Positions 49,167 to 59,543 of a stretch of DNA of 64,000 nt are shown in pieces; position 1 is the first letter of the stretch, and the number at the start of each line of letters is the position of its first letter. A program made the position numbers and the translations under genes. Origin of the DNA: Enterococcus phoeniculicola ATCC BAA-412 (GTDB lineage: Bacteria; Bacillota; Bacilli; Lactobacillales; Enterococcaceae); assembly GCF_000407505.1 (NCBI RefSeq), contig NZ_ASWE01000002.1:744001-808000 (forward strand). Direction: 5' to 3'. The notes under the pieces were generated by a model. It saw only the letters and a program-made list of their open reading frames with translations. It was not told the DNA's origin and made no database searches.

Positions 49167-51407
49167 TTATAGTTTCTCAATCGGCGCAAACGCAGCTAAT
49201 AAACGTTTCACTCCTTGTTCAGGAAACGCAATATCTAACTCCATATCTTGAGCGGTACCACCTACACGAACAACGGTTCCCGTTCCCCATTTTTTATGCT
49301 TCACTTTATCTCCTGCTTGCCAGCCACCAGTTTCTCCACCAGTAGAAACCTTACTGGAAACAGATTTTACAGAAGGCTGCTTATAGGCTGGCTTGAACAC
49401 CTTTGGATCAAAGGTCTGCGTAGGTTTCTTTTGTGGTGCTGCCATCCCTCTTGTTTCAAGTAAGTTTTCTTGAATTTCTTCCACAAATCGAGAAGGTCGA
49501 TTATACTGTGTTCGACCATAAAGAGTACGGGAAAATGCATTAGACAGATAAAGAATTTGTTCTGCCCTTGTAATTCCTACATAAGCTAAGCGACGTTCTT
49601 CCTCTAATTCATTTTCTTCCATCAACGCTCTAGACAGAGGGAACACGCCTTCTTCCAGACCGATGAGGAAAACGACTGGAAACTCTAATCCTTTTGCAGC
49701 ATGAAGGGTCATCAAGGTCACCTGTGAAGCATCTTCTTCTAGATTATCAATGTCAGATACCAAAGCTAAATCGTTTAGAAAGACGGTCAGTTTTTCTTCC
49801 GGTGCATCTGCTTCATCCTCAGTCTGTTTTGCATAGCGCTTATCAAATTCTTGCGTCACCGTCAAAAATTCTTCTAAGTTTTCTAATCTTGCTTGGGATT
49901 CTAAGGTGTTCTGAACTTTCAAGTCATCTTCATACCCGCTTTTATCAATCAGCTCTTTTGTTAATTCTGTGATTGTAAGATAAGGCACCATCTGACTTAA
50001 TTGATCAATCATCACCCCAAAGTTTCCAATTTCTTTTCCTGCTTTTCCAGAAATATTTGCTAGTTCAATATTTTGTGAAGCTTCTAAAAGAGACCAGTCA
50101 TGCATTTGAGAAAAGTTTCTAAGCTTCTCAACAGAACCAGGTCCAATCCCTCTCTTTGGTGAATTAATAACACGCTCAAAACTGATGGAGTCGCTAGGAT
50201 TAGCTATCACATTTAAATACGCCAAAATATCTTTAATTTCTTTTCGGTCATAGAACTTGTGACCGCCAATCATTTTATAAGGAATGTTGGATTTTAGTAA
50301 GGTATCTTCCATTACACGAGATTGAGCATTAGTTCTGTAGAGAACAGCAAAATCACCATATTTCAACTTCTCTTCTTGAATTAATTTTTGCATTTCTGAA
50401 ACAACAAAATTTGTTTCCCCTCGTTCATTATCCGCACGAAAATAGGTGATTTTTTCACCCTCCTCATTATCCGTCCAAAGTTTTTTCTTTCGACGATTAC
50501 CATTGTTTTCGATCACTTGATTCGCTGCAGAAAGAATATTTTTTGTCGAACGATAATTTTGCTCAAGCAAGATTACTGCAGCATCTGGGTAATCTTTTTC
50601 AAAGTCGAGAATATTTTGCATGTCAGCCCCACGCCAACCGTAAATACTTTGATCAGCATCTCCGACAACACAAAGATTTTTGAAGCGTTCTGCCAGTAAA
50701 TTAACAAGTGTATATTGTGCATGGTTCGTATCTTGATATTCATCTACATGAATGTAGTGGAACTTATTTTGATAATAGGTTAATGAATCCGGATGTTCTT
50801 CAAACAGACGAATTGTATTCATGATTAAATCATCAAAGTCCATACACTGATTTCTTCGAAGCTCTTTTTGATAAAGGTCGTAACATTTTCCAGCAACCTC
50901 TTCAAAATAATTACCTTGAAGCTGTGCATATTGCTTTGGTGTTTGCAAATTATTCTTTGCTTGAGAGACAATACTCAACATGCCTCTAGGATCATATTTC
51001 TTTGGATCTAAATTTAATTCTTTCAAAACTCTCTTCATTAAAGAAAGCTGCTCTGAAGAATCTAAAATAGTAAAATTCTTGTTATAGCCAATGAAATCCA
51101 CATCTCTTCGTAAAATTCTCACACACATTGAGTGAAATGTTGAAACCCAGACATCTTGTCCGCCAATTCCAAGGATATTGGTTACACGCTCCTTCATTTC
51201 TCTAGCGGCTTTATTGGTAAATGTAATGGCAAGAATATTCCACGGATTGACCTCTTTTTCTTCTATTAAATAAGCAATTCTATGAGTCAATACACGTGTT
51301 TTTCCACTTCCTGCTCCAGCCATTAATAACAACGGGCCTTCTGTATGGAGGACAGCCTCTTTTTGACGAGGATTCATCCCTTTTAGTAAATCATCTCTGG
51401 ATGACAT
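49167..51407 (-). CDS. pcrA: ATP-dependent DNA helicase PcrA (UvrD family)
   Basis: A 746-residue superfamily 1 helicase: Walker [10 protein letters not shown] (30-38), [31 protein letters not shown], and [14 protein letters not shown], then a C-terminal Tudor-like tail ([22 protein letters not shown]) that contacts RNA polymerase in related proteins. It unwinds DNA in repair and plasmid replication. I chose the ATG at 51407, which has AAAGGA at 8-base spacing, rather than the first codon at 51428. First gene of pcrA-ligA. Confidence 0.96.
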   Translation of the reverse strand: MSSRDDLLKGMNPRQKEAVLHTEGPLLLMAGAGSGKTRVLTHRIAYLIEEKEVNPWNILAITFTNKAAREMKERVTNILGIGGQDVWVSTFHSMCVRILRRDVDFIGYNKNFTILDSSEQLSLMKRVLKELNLDPKKYDPRGMLSIVSQAKNNLQTPKQYAQLQGNYFEEVAGKCYDLYQKELRRNQCMDFDDLIMNTIRLFEEHPDSLTYYQNKFHYIHVDEYQDTNHAQYTLVNLLAERFKNLCVVGDADQSIYGWRGADMQNILDFEKDYPDAAVILLEQNYRSTKNILSAANQVIENNGNRRKKKLWTDNEEGEKITYFRADNERGETNFVVSEMQKLIQEEKLKYGDFAVLYRTNAQSRVMEDTLLKSNIPYKMIGGHKFYDRKEIKDILAYLNVIANPSDSISFERVINSPKRGIGPGSVEKLRNFSQMHDWSLLEASQNIELANISGKAGKEIGNFGVMIDQLSQMVPYLTITELTKELIDKSGYEDDLKVQNTLESQARLENLEEFLTVTQEFDKRYAKQTEDEADAPEEKLTVFLNDLALVSDIDNLEEDASQVTLMTLHAAKGLEFPVVFLIGLEEGVFPLSRALMEENELEEERRLAYVGITRAEQILYLSNAFSRTLYGRTQYNRPSRFVEEIQENLLETRGMAAPQKKPTQTFDPKVFKPAYKQPSVKSVSSKVSTGGETGGWQAGDKVKHKKWGTGTVVRVGGTAQDMELDIAFPEQGVKRLLAAFAPIEKL

Positions 51408-51586
51408 CAACAACATCCTTTCTTTCAATCAATCTGTTCAATTATACCATTTTAGGCAGAGGCATAAAACTACTATCCTTTAAAACTTTTTAAAATACTT
51501 TTTCTCAATTTTTTTCTCACAGTAGAAATATTCTTCCTTATTTTTTGTGAGGAGAATTTTCTTTCAATTATTTACTCAATTCTTAC

Positions 51587-51646
51587 TTTTTGAATGTATT
51601 TGACGTTTTATATTCATTTATGAACGTTTTTGGATGTTTTTGATTG
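51587..51646 (+). promoter_or_regulatory. Phased direct repeats, likely FruR operator
   Basis: Two tandem pairs of decamers: TTTTTGAATG and TATTTGACGT at 51587-51606, and TTTTTGGATG and TTTTTGATTG at 51627-51646. The pairs are exactly 40 bases apart, four helical turns, and the last repeat overlaps the -35 box. DeoR-family repressors usually bind such direct repeats. Confidence 0.6.
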
Positions 51647-51667
51647 CGTAGAAATTCAGACTATGCT
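51640..51667 (+). promoter_or_regulatory. Promoter of the fruRKA operon
   Basis: TTGATT at 51640-51645 and TATGCT at 51662-51667 are spaced by 16 bases, 27 bases before the fruR ATG, which has a GAGGAGG ribosome site. Confidence 0.65.
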
Positions 51668-51693
51668 ACTATTCTTGTGAGGAGGCGTAGAAA

Positions 51694-52443
51694 ATGCTTA
51701 CAGACGAACGAAAACAACGAATATTACAACTTTTAGAGCAACATTCAATTGTTAAGTCTCAAGAATTAATGCTCTCATTCGATGTTTCTGAATCAACAAT
51801 CCGAAGAGATTTACAGGAATTAGAGGATGAAGGGTTACTTGAAAGAATTCACGGCGGTGCAAAAAAAAGTCAAAAACTTTCATATGAACAAACAATGAGC
51901 GAAAAAACATTCAAAAACATTCAAGAGAAAAAACAAATTGCCACATTAGCCGTCAATGAAATTGATGACGGAGATATTATTTATTTAGATGCAGGTTCTA
52001 CTACTCTTGAAATGATTCCCCTTTTAAAAAATAAATCAATTACCGTTGTCACCAATTCTGTTCAACACGCATCAAAACTTGTAGAGCTTCAACTCCCTAC
52101 AGTTATTTTAGGGGGTGCAATTAAATTAGCAACAGAAGCAGTTTTAGGTTCAACAAGTATTCAACAGCTCTCTCAGCTTAGGTTTAATAAGGTATTTATG
52201 GGAATGAATGGCGCTCACTTAGAATTTGGCTACTCCACTCCTGACCTTGAAGAAGCAGCGCTAAAGAAACTAGCTATTGCGAATGCAGAAGAAGCATTCG
52301 TTCTAATTGACCATACAAAATTTAATAAAGTGACATTTACTAAAGTTGCTTCACTTAAAGAGGCAACAATTATTACAGATAACTGTGATGCAGCTTATTT
52401 AGAAGATTTTCAATCAATCACAACAGTGAAGGAGGCATTATAA
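51694..52443 (+). CDS. fruR: DeoR-family transcriptional repressor of the fructose operon
   Basis: The 249-residue regulator has a winged helix-turn-helix (IVKSQELMLSFDVSESTIRRDLQELEDEGLLERIHGGA, about residues 18-55) and a sugar-phosphate-binding DeoR C-terminal domain (YLDAGSTTLEMIPLL, ILGGAIKLATEAVLGS, GMNGAHLEFGYSTPD). Fructose-1-phosphate is the usual effector for such FruR proteins. It is autoregulated by inference from the phased decamers at its promoter. The stop abuts the fruK start with no gap. Confidence 0.93.
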   Translation: MLTDERKQRILQLLEQHSIVKSQELMLSFDVSESTIRRDLQELEDEGLLERIHGGAKKSQKLSYEQTMSEKTFKNIQEKKQIATLAVNEIDDGDIIYLDAGSTTLEMIPLLKNKSITVVTNSVQHASKLVELQLPTVILGGAIKLATEAVLGSTSIQQLSQLRFNKVFMGMNGAHLEFGYSTPDLEEAALKKLAIANAEEAFVLIDHTKFNKVTFTKVASLKEATIITDNCDAAYLEDFQSITTVKEAL

Positions 52444-53364
52444 ATGATTTATACAATGACGTTAAACCCCTCTATTGATTATATTGTCCGTGTAACAGAT
52501 TTAACACTTGGGGCGTTAAATCGAATGGATGAGGATTTAAAGTTACCTGGCGGAAAAGGAATTAATGTGTCTCGCATATTAAAACGAATCGACAAACAAT
52601 CAGTGGCACTTGGTTTTCTAGGCGGTTTTACTGGTACCTATATTTCTAACTGGTTAAGCAATGAAGAAATACGGAGTCAATTTACACAAACAAACGGTGA
52701 TACACGAATTAACATCAAGTTAAAGTCAGACACAGAAACTGAAATCAACGGGTTAGGTCCAGTTATTTCCGAAGAAGAAATTGCTTCATTAAAAGCGACT
52801 CTTTCTGAAATAAAAAAAGGAGACATCGTAATTCTTTCAGGAAGCACGCCCGCTAGTTTACCTAAAGGATTTTATCAAGAGCTGATTCATCAAATTGACG
52901 TCAAAGAGGCAGAATTTGTGATAGATACAACCGGAGAGGATTTACTTCATGCCCTCTGTCATCATCCACTTTTAGTAAAACCAAATAACCATGAGTTAGC
53001 AGAACTCTATCATACGAAATTTTCTTCAATTGAAGAAATTATTCCATATGGCAGAAAGCTTCTTGAGTCAGGTGCACAACATGCAATTATTTCAATGGCT
53101 GGCGATGGTGCCCTCTTGTTCACTCCTCAGGGTGTTTATCAATCCAATGTGTTAAAACGTCCCTTGAAAAATTCTGTTGGTGCTGGTGATTCCATGATTG
53201 CAGGATTTATCGGTATATACGAAGAGACTAAAAATCCTATTGAAGCGTTTAAATGGGGGGTTGCATGTGGAAGTGCTACTGCTTTTTCAGATGATTTAGC
53301 TTCAAAAGAACGAATTGATGAATTGCTGTCGGAAGTCACAATTACCCAACTACAATCATTTTAG
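52444..53364 (+). CDS. fruK: 1-phosphofructokinase
   Basis: The 306-residue PfkB-family kinase has the sugar-binding GGKGINVSRILKR (around residues 37-49), VKPNNHELAEL, and the catalytic signature NSVGAGDSMIAGFIGIYE with the active-site Asp. It converts fructose-1-phosphate to fructose-1,6-bisphosphate. The ATG directly follows the fruR stop codon. A tagatose-6-phosphate kinase is a related alternative, but the fruR/fruA context favours fruK. Confidence 0.95.
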   Translation: MIYTMTLNPSIDYIVRVTDLTLGALNRMDEDLKLPGGKGINVSRILKRIDKQSVALGFLGGFTGTYISNWLSNEEIRSQFTQTNGDTRINIKLKSDTETEINGLGPVISEEEIASLKATLSEIKKGDIVILSGSTPASLPKGFYQELIHQIDVKEAEFVIDTTGEDLLHALCHHPLLVKPNNHELAELYHTKFSSIEEIIPYGRKLLESGAQHAIISMAGDGALLFTPQGVYQSNVLKRPLKNSVGAGDSMIAGFIGIYEETKNPIEAFKWGVACGSATAFSDDLASKERIDELLSEVTITQLQSF

Positions 53365-53375
53365 GAGGTTTTATG

Positions 53376-55304
53376 ATGAATATTAAAGACTTATTAATTA
53401 AAGAAGCCATGATAATGGATCTTAAAGCAACAGATAAAAAAAGTGCGATTGATGAAATGGTACAAAAAATGTACGATACTGGGCGGATTACGGATATAGA
53501 CACCTACAAATCTGGGATTCTTGCTCGAGAAGCACAAACATCCACTGGTTTAGGTGACGGAATTGCCATGCCCCATGCAAAAAACAGCGCAGTAAAAGAA
53601 GCCACTGTGTTATTTGCAAAAAGTACACAAGGTGTTGATTATGAATCCTTAGACGGACAACCTACTTATCTTTTCTTTATGATTGCTGCTCCAGAAGGTG
53701 CAAATGATACACATCTTCAAGCGCTTGCTGCTTTATCTCGTTTACTCATTAATCCTGAATTTGTTGGTGAATTAAAGAAAACCTCTACACCAGACGAAGT
53801 GCAAACTCTATTTCAAACAGCTGAAGAAGCAAAAGAAGCAGAGGAAAAAGCAGAGAAAACTTCTGAAAACAGTCAAGTAAATACAGAAAAACCATTTATC
53901 GTTGCAGTAACAGCCTGTCCAACAGGAATTGCACACACGTATATGGCTGAGGATGCTTTAAAGAAAAAAGCAAAAGAGCTTGGAATTGAAATGAAAGTTG
54001 AAACTAACGGCTCTGAAGGTGTTAAAAATAAATTAACCGCAGAAGATATTGCACGTGCAGATGCAGTTATCGTTGCAGCCGATAAAAAGGTTGAAATGGA
54101 CCGATTTGACGGAAAAAAATTAGTGAATCGTCCAGTAAGTGATGGTATTCGTAAAACAAATGAATTGATTCAATTTGCATTAAGCGGTAAAGCGCCAGTC
54201 TTTCATGGAGATACATCAGCTTCCTCATCTTCTGATGACTCAGCTGACGGAACGGTTCTGTCAAGAGTCTATAAAGATTTAATGAACGGAATTTCCCATA
54301 TGCTTCCTTTCGTTATTGGTGGAGGGATTGCGATTGCCTTGTCCTTTATGATTGACCAATTTATTGGCGTCCCTCAAGATGCATTAAATCAATTAGGGAG
54401 CTATAACGAAGTCGCTAGCTGGTTTAAACAGATTGGTGATGCTGCATTCGGTTTTATGCTACCTGTATTGGCGGGCTTCATTGCTTCAAGTATTGCAGAT
54501 CGTCCTGGACTAATCGCTGGTTTTGCAGCTGGTTCTCTTGCCTTAGCTGGAAATGCAGGATTCCTCGGTGCACTACTTGGTGGATTTATGGCCGGATATG
54601 TCATGATTTTCTTGAAAAAAATATTTAGGGGTCTTCCTAAATCACTCGAAGGAATTAAAACAATCCTTTTCTATCCAGTTTTTGGATTATTGATTACAGG
54701 AATGCTGATGCTACTTTTAAATATTCCCATGGCATTTATTAATGTTTCACTTAATGGATTTTTAGATAGCTTAGATGGAACAAACGCGGCTCTTTTAGGT
54801 GCCTTGTTAGCTGGAATGATGGCTGTTGATTTGGGTGGACCAATCAATAAAGCGGCTTATGTATTTGGTACAGCAACTTTAGCAACCACTGTTGCAGATG
54901 GCGGAAGCGTTGTAATGGCCTCTGTAATGGCGGGTGGTATGGTGCCGCCATTAGCAATTTTTGTTGCCACTCGTTTATTTAAAAACAAATTTACACAAGA
55001 ACAACAAGATGCTGGTTTAACGAATATCGTTATGGGCCTCTCATTTGTTACAGAAGGTTCAATTCCATTTGCCGCAGCTGATCCATTGCGCGCGATTCCA
55101 AGCTTCGTTATAGGCTCTGCTTTTACCGGCGCATTAGTTGGCGGATTTGGTATCAAGCTATTAGCGCCACATGGTGGAATCTTTGTTGTCTTTTTACTAA
55201 GTCATCCACTGCTTTATCTATTATTTATTGCTGTCGGATCAATTATTTCAGGTGTCATCTTTGGCTTAATGAAAAAGCCAATCAACACCCCGCAAGCAGT
55301 ATAA
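53376..55304 (+). CDS. fruA: Fructose-specific PTS enzyme IIABC
   Basis: The 642-residue permease has EIIA first (phosphorylated His67 in GLGDGIAMPHAKN), a charged linker, EIIB (Cys181 in VTACPTGIAHTYMAE) and a membrane EIIC with the conserved GGPINKAAYVFG loop. It imports fructose as fructose-1-phosphate, the substrate of fruK. Two ATGs are in tandem; the second, at 53376, has optimal 7-base spacing from AGGAGG (first at 53373). A strong terminator ends the operon. Confidence 0.95.
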   Translation: MNIKDLLIKEAMIMDLKATDKKSAIDEMVQKMYDTGRITDIDTYKSGILAREAQTSTGLGDGIAMPHAKNSAVKEATVLFAKSTQGVDYESLDGQPTYLFFMIAAPEGANDTHLQALAALSRLLINPEFVGELKKTSTPDEVQTLFQTAEEAKEAEEKAEKTSENSQVNTEKPFIVAVTACPTGIAHTYMAEDALKKKAKELGIEMKVETNGSEGVKNKLTAEDIARADAVIVAADKKVEMDRFDGKKLVNRPVSDGIRKTNELIQFALSGKAPVFHGDTSASSSSDDSADGTVLSRVYKDLMNGISHMLPFVIGGGIAIALSFMIDQFIGVPQDALNQLGSYNEVASWFKQIGDAAFGFMLPVLAGFIASSIADRPGLIAGFAAGSLALAGNAGFLGALLGGFMAGYVMIFLKKIFRGLPKSLEGIKTILFYPVFGLLITGMLMLLLNIPMAFINVSLNGFLDSLDGTNAALLGALLAGMMAVDLGGPINKAAYVFGTATLATTVADGGSVVMASVMAGGMVPPLAIFVATRLFKNKFTQEQQDAGLTNIVMGLSFVTEGSIPFAAADPLRAIPSFVIGSAFTGALVGGFGIKLLAPHGGIFVVFLLSHPLLYLLFIAVGSIISGVIFGLMKKPINTPQAV

Positions 55305-55653
55305 TTTAAATAAACAGGTAAACTCTATAATTACGAGGAGCTTCGGGCATAAGTCCAAAGAATTCTAAAACAGAAGACCGAAAATCATTTTTTTACGATT
55401 TTCGGTCTTCTATTTTTAAGATTATTGGGAGAATATTTTTTATTTTCCTAGCTCGCCTACATTTCCTTAAATTTACTGCTATTAATGCAAATCTAATTTC
55501 ATCCTTGAGTTGAAGAGTCCGCAAATAAACTGAGCACGTCTGTCCCAACCCCATTTTTTACCATGAATAAGTATACTAGTCTTTCACCTTCATCCGTGCT
55601 TTTCCAGCTTTTTTATCACTGGTCAGATAGCACTTCAATTTACAGGAGAACTA
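55305..55653. other. Intergenic region between fruA and the unknown 444-codon gene
   Basis: 349 bases between convergent genes. It has the fruA terminator (55371-55417) and, at 55528-55552, the fragment ACTGAGCACGTCTGTCCCAACC that resembles the far end of repeat copy D. No ORF with a ribosome site is seen. Confidence 0.5.
55371..55417 (+). terminator. Terminator of the fructose operon
   Basis: AGAAGACCGAAAATC pairs perfectly with GATTTTCGGTCTTCT around ATTTTTTTAC, followed by ATTTTT. It lies about 70 bases after fruA. Confidence 0.9.
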
Positions 55654-56988
55654 CTATCCTCTTCCTTGAATCCCTAATAACTCCTCTAACTTCTCATATG
55701 CCAGAAACAGCACACGTAAGTGATTTTTTTCTTTTTTTAATTCTACTGAAATCGCATCTTTTTTTTGTTTAACAGGTCCAATTTTCACATCAGGAAATCG
55801 TTCAAAAATCTGGTCAAAAGGAATTTGTGTCAGTTGATTCTGAGGAATATAAAACCGTAAAGTTGCTTCGTATTCTGGATATTTATCATCAATTACATCG
55901 ATTTCCAGATAATCTCTGATATAGTAACTGTAAGCCTCCAAGCCGCTATCTAGTGTAAGCTCTGGATCAATCACTTTGTAGGCAACCATTTTTAGCTGGG
56001 ATTCATCTATCCAAGGAAAAAAAGCTTGTGCATTCAATGCCCCTTTTACCCTTTTTTCTTGATATGTTTCATGAACCAAATCATAAGTTCGTGTAATAAA
56101 ATGGCTGGCTTCTTTTTTTCTGGTTGGTTGAAGAGAGTCATTTTGATATTGAACAGTATGAATAAAATTTTTTGGATAAACATATTCAATATACGCTTCT
56201 CTCAATAAGCCTGTACCGTTGTCCCAAACCAGTTGATCAATACCTAACTGGTCTCTAAACAACCGCTGAAAGCCCAAATTTCGCTCATGCTTCCAATTAT
56301 AAGGATTTTTAAATAATTGAATTTCTATAACTTCATTTTCATGTTCCTTTACAAACTCAACTTGTTGAATTTCTTTAAAGATTTGCTTTGGAATCATAGA
56401 ATAATAGACACTTCCAAAATAAATGTGCCAACAAGAGGTGAGACATAGACCTTTGAAAAAAATATCATATCCTGCAAATTGATTACAATCTATTTTTTGC
56501 TCTCCAGACATCGTCTTTAATTTAGGAAGCTCCTTAATTTCTTCTTCTGTTTCAAAATTTTGACGTTCCTTAATATTTGCTACGTTACTATATTGATACT
56601 CACTATAAGATCGAAGATAGGAAATTATTCCAGTATAAAAAGTCATTTTATTTAGTAAGTAATCCTTTATGAGTTCATGATTTCCCCAAAAGAGGTTATC
56701 TGAAATTAAGTATTTTTCTAATATACGACCTTTAAAAAGACTAAAGCTGAATTCATCTATTTCATTGCCAACTAGCCAGGTGACTTCCGAGTCCTCACCA
56801 AGTAGACTGATTGCATTTTTTATCTTATGTAAATCAAAAGGCTGAGGCTGCTCATTTTCTATTCTAATAAAGCTAGGTTGGATTAGAATTCTAACAAGAG
56901 ACAGCCAGTCTTCTGATGCTTGAACAATTTCTTTAGATGTTGCAGCATCTACACGCAGCATGCCGTACATTTGTTTTTTCTCTATCAT
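55654..56988 (-). CDS. Unrecognised 444-residue soluble protein
   Basis: The frame runs from ATG 56988 (GGGGTGAGGC upstream) to 55654 without a membrane segment or signal peptide. It is rich in aromatic and charged residues, for example LVWDNGTGLLREAYIEYVYPKNFIHTVQYQNDS and a Trp/Phe-rich middle (DIFFKGLCLTSCWHIYFGSVYYSMIP). I recognise no catalytic motif. The length and clean frame with a ribosome site indicate a real gene. The longer frame from 57039 lacks a ribosome site. It sits between fruA and a small gene, reading convergently to fruA, and is probably monocistronic. Confidence 0.7.
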   Translation of the reverse strand: MIEKKQMYGMLRVDAATSKEIVQASEDWLSLVRILIQPSFIRIENEQPQPFDLHKIKNAISLLGEDSEVTWLVGNEIDEFSFSLFKGRILEKYLISDNLFWGNHELIKDYLLNKMTFYTGIISYLRSYSEYQYSNVANIKERQNFETEEEIKELPKLKTMSGEQKIDCNQFAGYDIFFKGLCLTSCWHIYFGSVYYSMIPKQIFKEIQQVEFVKEHENEVIEIQLFKNPYNWKHERNLGFQRLFRDQLGIDQLVWDNGTGLLREAYIEYVYPKNFIHTVQYQNDSLQPTRKKEASHFITRTYDLVHETYQEKRVKGALNAQAFFPWIDESQLKMVAYKVIDPELTLDSGLEAYSYYIRDYLEIDVIDDKYPEYEATLRFYIPQNQLTQIPFDQIFERFPDVKIGPVKQKKDAISVELKKEKNHLRVLFLAYEKLEELLGIQGRG

Positions 56989-57089
56989 TTGCCTCACCCC
57001 TTCTCTATTTCTATTATACCGAATAGTTTCATGTTCCACTAAAAATAAGCGTTATTTAAATTCTTTGTTTCACATTTTTTTGAAAAACG

Positions 57090-57098
57090 TGGTAAACT
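57090..57098 (+). promoter_or_regulatory. Extended -10 promoter of the SPJ_0845-type gene
   Basis: TGGTAAACT combines a TGn extension with TAAACT, 25 bases before the ATG. A GGAGGTGG ribosome site lies between. The same TGG extension occurs before gatC. Confidence 0.5.
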
Positions 57099-57122
57099 AA
57101 ATACACATGGAGGTGGATTTTC

Positions 57123-57278
57123 ATGGGATTAAAATTTGAACGTACTGACAATTTGGATAAAATGTTTGCTGATTTTGTCGTTGACCCTGAAAATAAAGTA
57201 GCGCCAAAAGAAGACATTAACCGATTCTTAAAGCCCGAAATAAAAGAACCTGAAAAAAAGAAAAAAAAGAAATCCTAA
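57123..57278 (+). CDS. SPJ_0845-family small protein
   Basis: A 51-residue protein, MGLKFERTDNLDKMFADFVV and then DPENKVAPKEDINRFLKP, ending in a Glu-Lys tail with six consecutive lysines. The sequence pattern fits the small conserved lactobacillales family known as SPJ_0845, of unknown function. GGAGGTGG precedes the ATG with good spacing. No membrane segment. A terminator follows at 57298. It is divergent from the unknown 444-codon gene and convergent with engB. Confidence 0.8.
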   Translation: MGLKFERTDNLDKMFADFVVDPENKVAPKEDINRFLKPEIKEPEKKKKKKS

Positions 57279-57297
57279 AACTAGGATTTCCAAAGTT

Positions 57298-57330
57298 AGA
57301 GCTAGTAGCCATTCAGGCACTAGCTCTTTT
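57298..57330 (+). terminator. Terminator after the SPJ_0845-type gene
   Basis: AGAGCTAGT pairs with ACTAGCTCT around AGCCATTCAGGC, followed by TTTA. Because the stem is symmetric it may also serve engB from the other side, though engB ends 110 bases away. Confidence 0.75.
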
Positions 57331-57442
57331 ATTGATTAAGACTTTAGCATGTCAACAGATACATAACCGTTCACATAAATACATGTTTTTAACATCCACT
57401 AAGAATCACAGTGCTCTTCAAATCAATCAACTCTCATTCTTT

Positions 57443-58030
57443 TTAAAAAGTCATTGCTTCTTCGATGGCAGCCCAGGCTTCTTCTTTTCCTTGTTTTGTG
57501 ACAGAAGAAAAAAGGATAAAATCGTCATTCCGATCAAAATCTAAGGCTTTTTTGATGATACTTTCATGCTTATTCCATTTTCCACGAGGAATTTTATCCG
57601 CTTTTGTTGCTACCACAATCACTGGAATGTCATAATACTTCAAAAACTGATACATTTGAATATCTTCTTGGCTAGGTGCATGTCGCAAATCCACAAGAGA
57701 AACAACCGCTTTTAGTTGTGGGCGGGTGGTTAGATATGTCTCAATCATTTTCCCCCACTTCACTCGCTCTGTTTTTGATACTTTTGCATACCCATAGCCT
57801 GGTACATCCACGAAATGTAATGCATTTTCGATCAGATAAAAATTTAATGTTTGCGTTTTTCCCGGCTTTCCTGATGTGCGCGCTAAGTTTTTTCTATCAA
57901 TTAAAGTATTGATAAATGAAGATTTTCCGACGTTTGAACGCCCAGCTAATGCAATTTCAGGCAGCTCAGTGTCTGGATATTGTTTAGGTGCAACTGCACT
58001 AATGACAATATCTGCTTGGTTGACTTTCAA
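57443..58030 (-). CDS. engB: Ribosome-biogenesis GTPase EngB/YsxC
   Basis: The 195-residue GTPase has G1 GRSNVGKSS (about 31-39), G3 [10 protein letters not shown] and G4 VATKADKI, matching EngB, which assists 50S subunit assembly. The start codon is TTG at 58030 with GGAGAGG upstream. It lies directly after clpX across a strong hairpin that carries the GGTTGGAACAAAAC motif, so it depends on readthrough or another promoter. Confidence 0.95.
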   Translation of the reverse strand: MKVNQADIVISAVAPKQYPDTELPEIALAGRSNVGKSSFINTLIDRKNLARTSGKPGKTQTLNFYLIENALHFVDVPGYGYAKVSKTERVKWGKMIETYLTTRPQLKAVVSLVDLRHAPSQEDIQMYQFLKYYDIPVIVVATKADKIPRGKWNKHESIIKKALDFDRNDDFILFSSVTKQGKEEAWAAIEEAMTF

Positions 58031-58050
58031 TAAATACCTCTCCTTCCCTT

Positions 58051-58095
58051 AAAAAAGAGGTTGGAACAAAACCCTTCGTTTTGATCCAGCCTCTC
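58051..58095 (-). terminator. Hairpin terminator between clpX and engB
   Basis: On the minus strand, AGAGGCTGGATCAAAAC pairs with GTTTTGTTCCAACCTCT around a short loop (two mismatches), followed by six T. The motif GGTTGGAACA recurs in the dispersed elements. Confidence 0.8.
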
Positions 58096-58108
58096 TATAA
58101 ATTGTTTC

Positions 58109-59356
58109 CTAACCTGCTTTTTGTTCTTTTTCATTGTAAAGGATGATAGGTTCTCCTTCACCTTCAGCAGCTTCTTGTGTGATGATAACTTTTTTGATTC
58201 GTTCATCTGATGGAATCTCAAACATGATATTCATCATGATATCTTCAATAATCGAACGTAACCCACGGGCTCCAGTATTTCGCTCAATTGCTTTGTTAGC
58301 AATTGCTTTCAAAGCACCTGGTTGAAATTCTAGCTCTGTATCGTCTAGTGACAATAATTTTTTATATTGTTTCACTAACGCATTTTTAGGTTCTGTTAAA
58401 ATTTGAACGAGATCATCATTTGTTAACTTATCAAGTGCCGCAGTTACAGGTAAACGACCGATAAATTCTGGAATTAAGCCAAACTTCAATAAATCTTCAG
58501 GGATAATATGTTTCATGACACTTTCATCTTCTGAAAATTTTGTGTTATTTGTCCCAAATCCGATTGTTTTTTCGCCCAAACGGTTCTTAGCAATTGTTTC
58601 AATTCCATCAAATGCACCACCAACAATGAATAAAACGTTAGTTGTATCAATTTGAATGAATTCTTGCTGGGGATGCTTTCTTCCACCTTGAGGGGGAACA
58701 CTTGCAACAGTGCCCTCAAGAATTTTTAATAAAGCTTGCTGAACCCCTTCACCTGAAACATCTCTTGTAATTGAGACATTTTCGCTTTTGCGAGCAATTT
58801 TATCAATTTCGTCAATATAAATAATCCCTTTTTCTGCACGTTCAACGTTATAATCAGCAGATTGTAGCAGCTTCAAAAGAATATTTTCAACATCTTCACC
58901 AACATAACCAGCTTCGGTTAGGCTTGTTGCGTCTGCAATAGCAAACGGTACATTTAATGACTTCGCTAAGGTTTGTGCTAAGAAAGTTTTCCCTGAACCC
59001 GTAGGACCAATTAAACAAATATTACTTTTTTGAAGTTCAACCTCTTCATTTGTTCCTTCAGATTCGTTTACACGTTTGTAGTGATTATAAACAGCTACCG
59101 CTAACGTTTTCTTCGCGCGTTCTTGGCCGATTACATATTCATTTAATATTTCTAATATTTCTTTTGGTTTAGGAATTTCCATGAATTCACGAACTGCTTC
59201 ATCATAAAATTCTTCATCAATAATTTCTTTACATAAATCGATGCATTCGTTACAAATATAGACACCTGGTCCGGCAACGATTTTTTTCACTTCTTCTTGT
59301 GTTTTCCCACAAAAAGAACAACGAACCGCTTCATTTCCATTTGTATTATCGTACAT
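58109..59356 (-). CDS. clpX: ATP-dependent Clp protease ATP-binding subunit ClpX
   Basis: The 415-residue unfoldase has an N-terminal zinc domain (Cys13, Cys16, Cys35, Cys38), Walker A GPTGSGKT, pore loop GYVGEDVE, Walker [11 protein letters not shown], and the ClpP-docking loop with IGF in EKTIGFGTN. It feeds substrates to ClpP. I chose the ATG at 59356 with GGGGTG upstream; a GTG three codons earlier overlaps that ribosome site. No CtsR operator was seen. Confidence 0.97.
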   Translation of the reverse strand: MYDNTNGNEAVRCSFCGKTQEEVKKIVAGPGVYICNECIDLCKEIIDEEFYDEAVREFMEIPKPKEILEILNEYVIGQERAKKTLAVAVYNHYKRVNESEGTNEEVELQKSNICLIGPTGSGKTFLAQTLAKSLNVPFAIADATSLTEAGYVGEDVENILLKLLQSADYNVERAEKGIIYIDEIDKIARKSENVSITRDVSGEGVQQALLKILEGTVASVPPQGGRKHPQQEFIQIDTTNVLFIVGGAFDGIETIAKNRLGEKTIGFGTNNTKFSEDESVMKHIIPEDLLKFGLIPEFIGRLPVTAALDKLTNDDLVQILTEPKNALVKQYKKLLSLDDTELEFQPGALKAIANKAIERNTGARGLRSIIEDIMMNIMFEIPSDERIKKVIITQEAAEGEGEPIILYNEKEQKAG

Positions 59357-59543
59357 GGTTTTCACCCCTTGATTCTATCCGTTCTCATTCTTGACAGACT
59401 AGGAAAAGAGTTATTTCTCGTTTATCCTATTACAGCCTTTCACTATCATATCATAGTTTCCTAGAAAGAAAAAGTAGTTACGACCCTCAACTAAATAGTT
59501 CTTAACTTTTCTTTAACACAGAGATGAAGTTGCATAGAAAAAA

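Noticed and set aside
55563-55772. 69-codon plus-strand frame after fruA
   Set aside because: It runs antisense into the 444-codon gene, has no ribosome site and lies beyond the fruA terminator.
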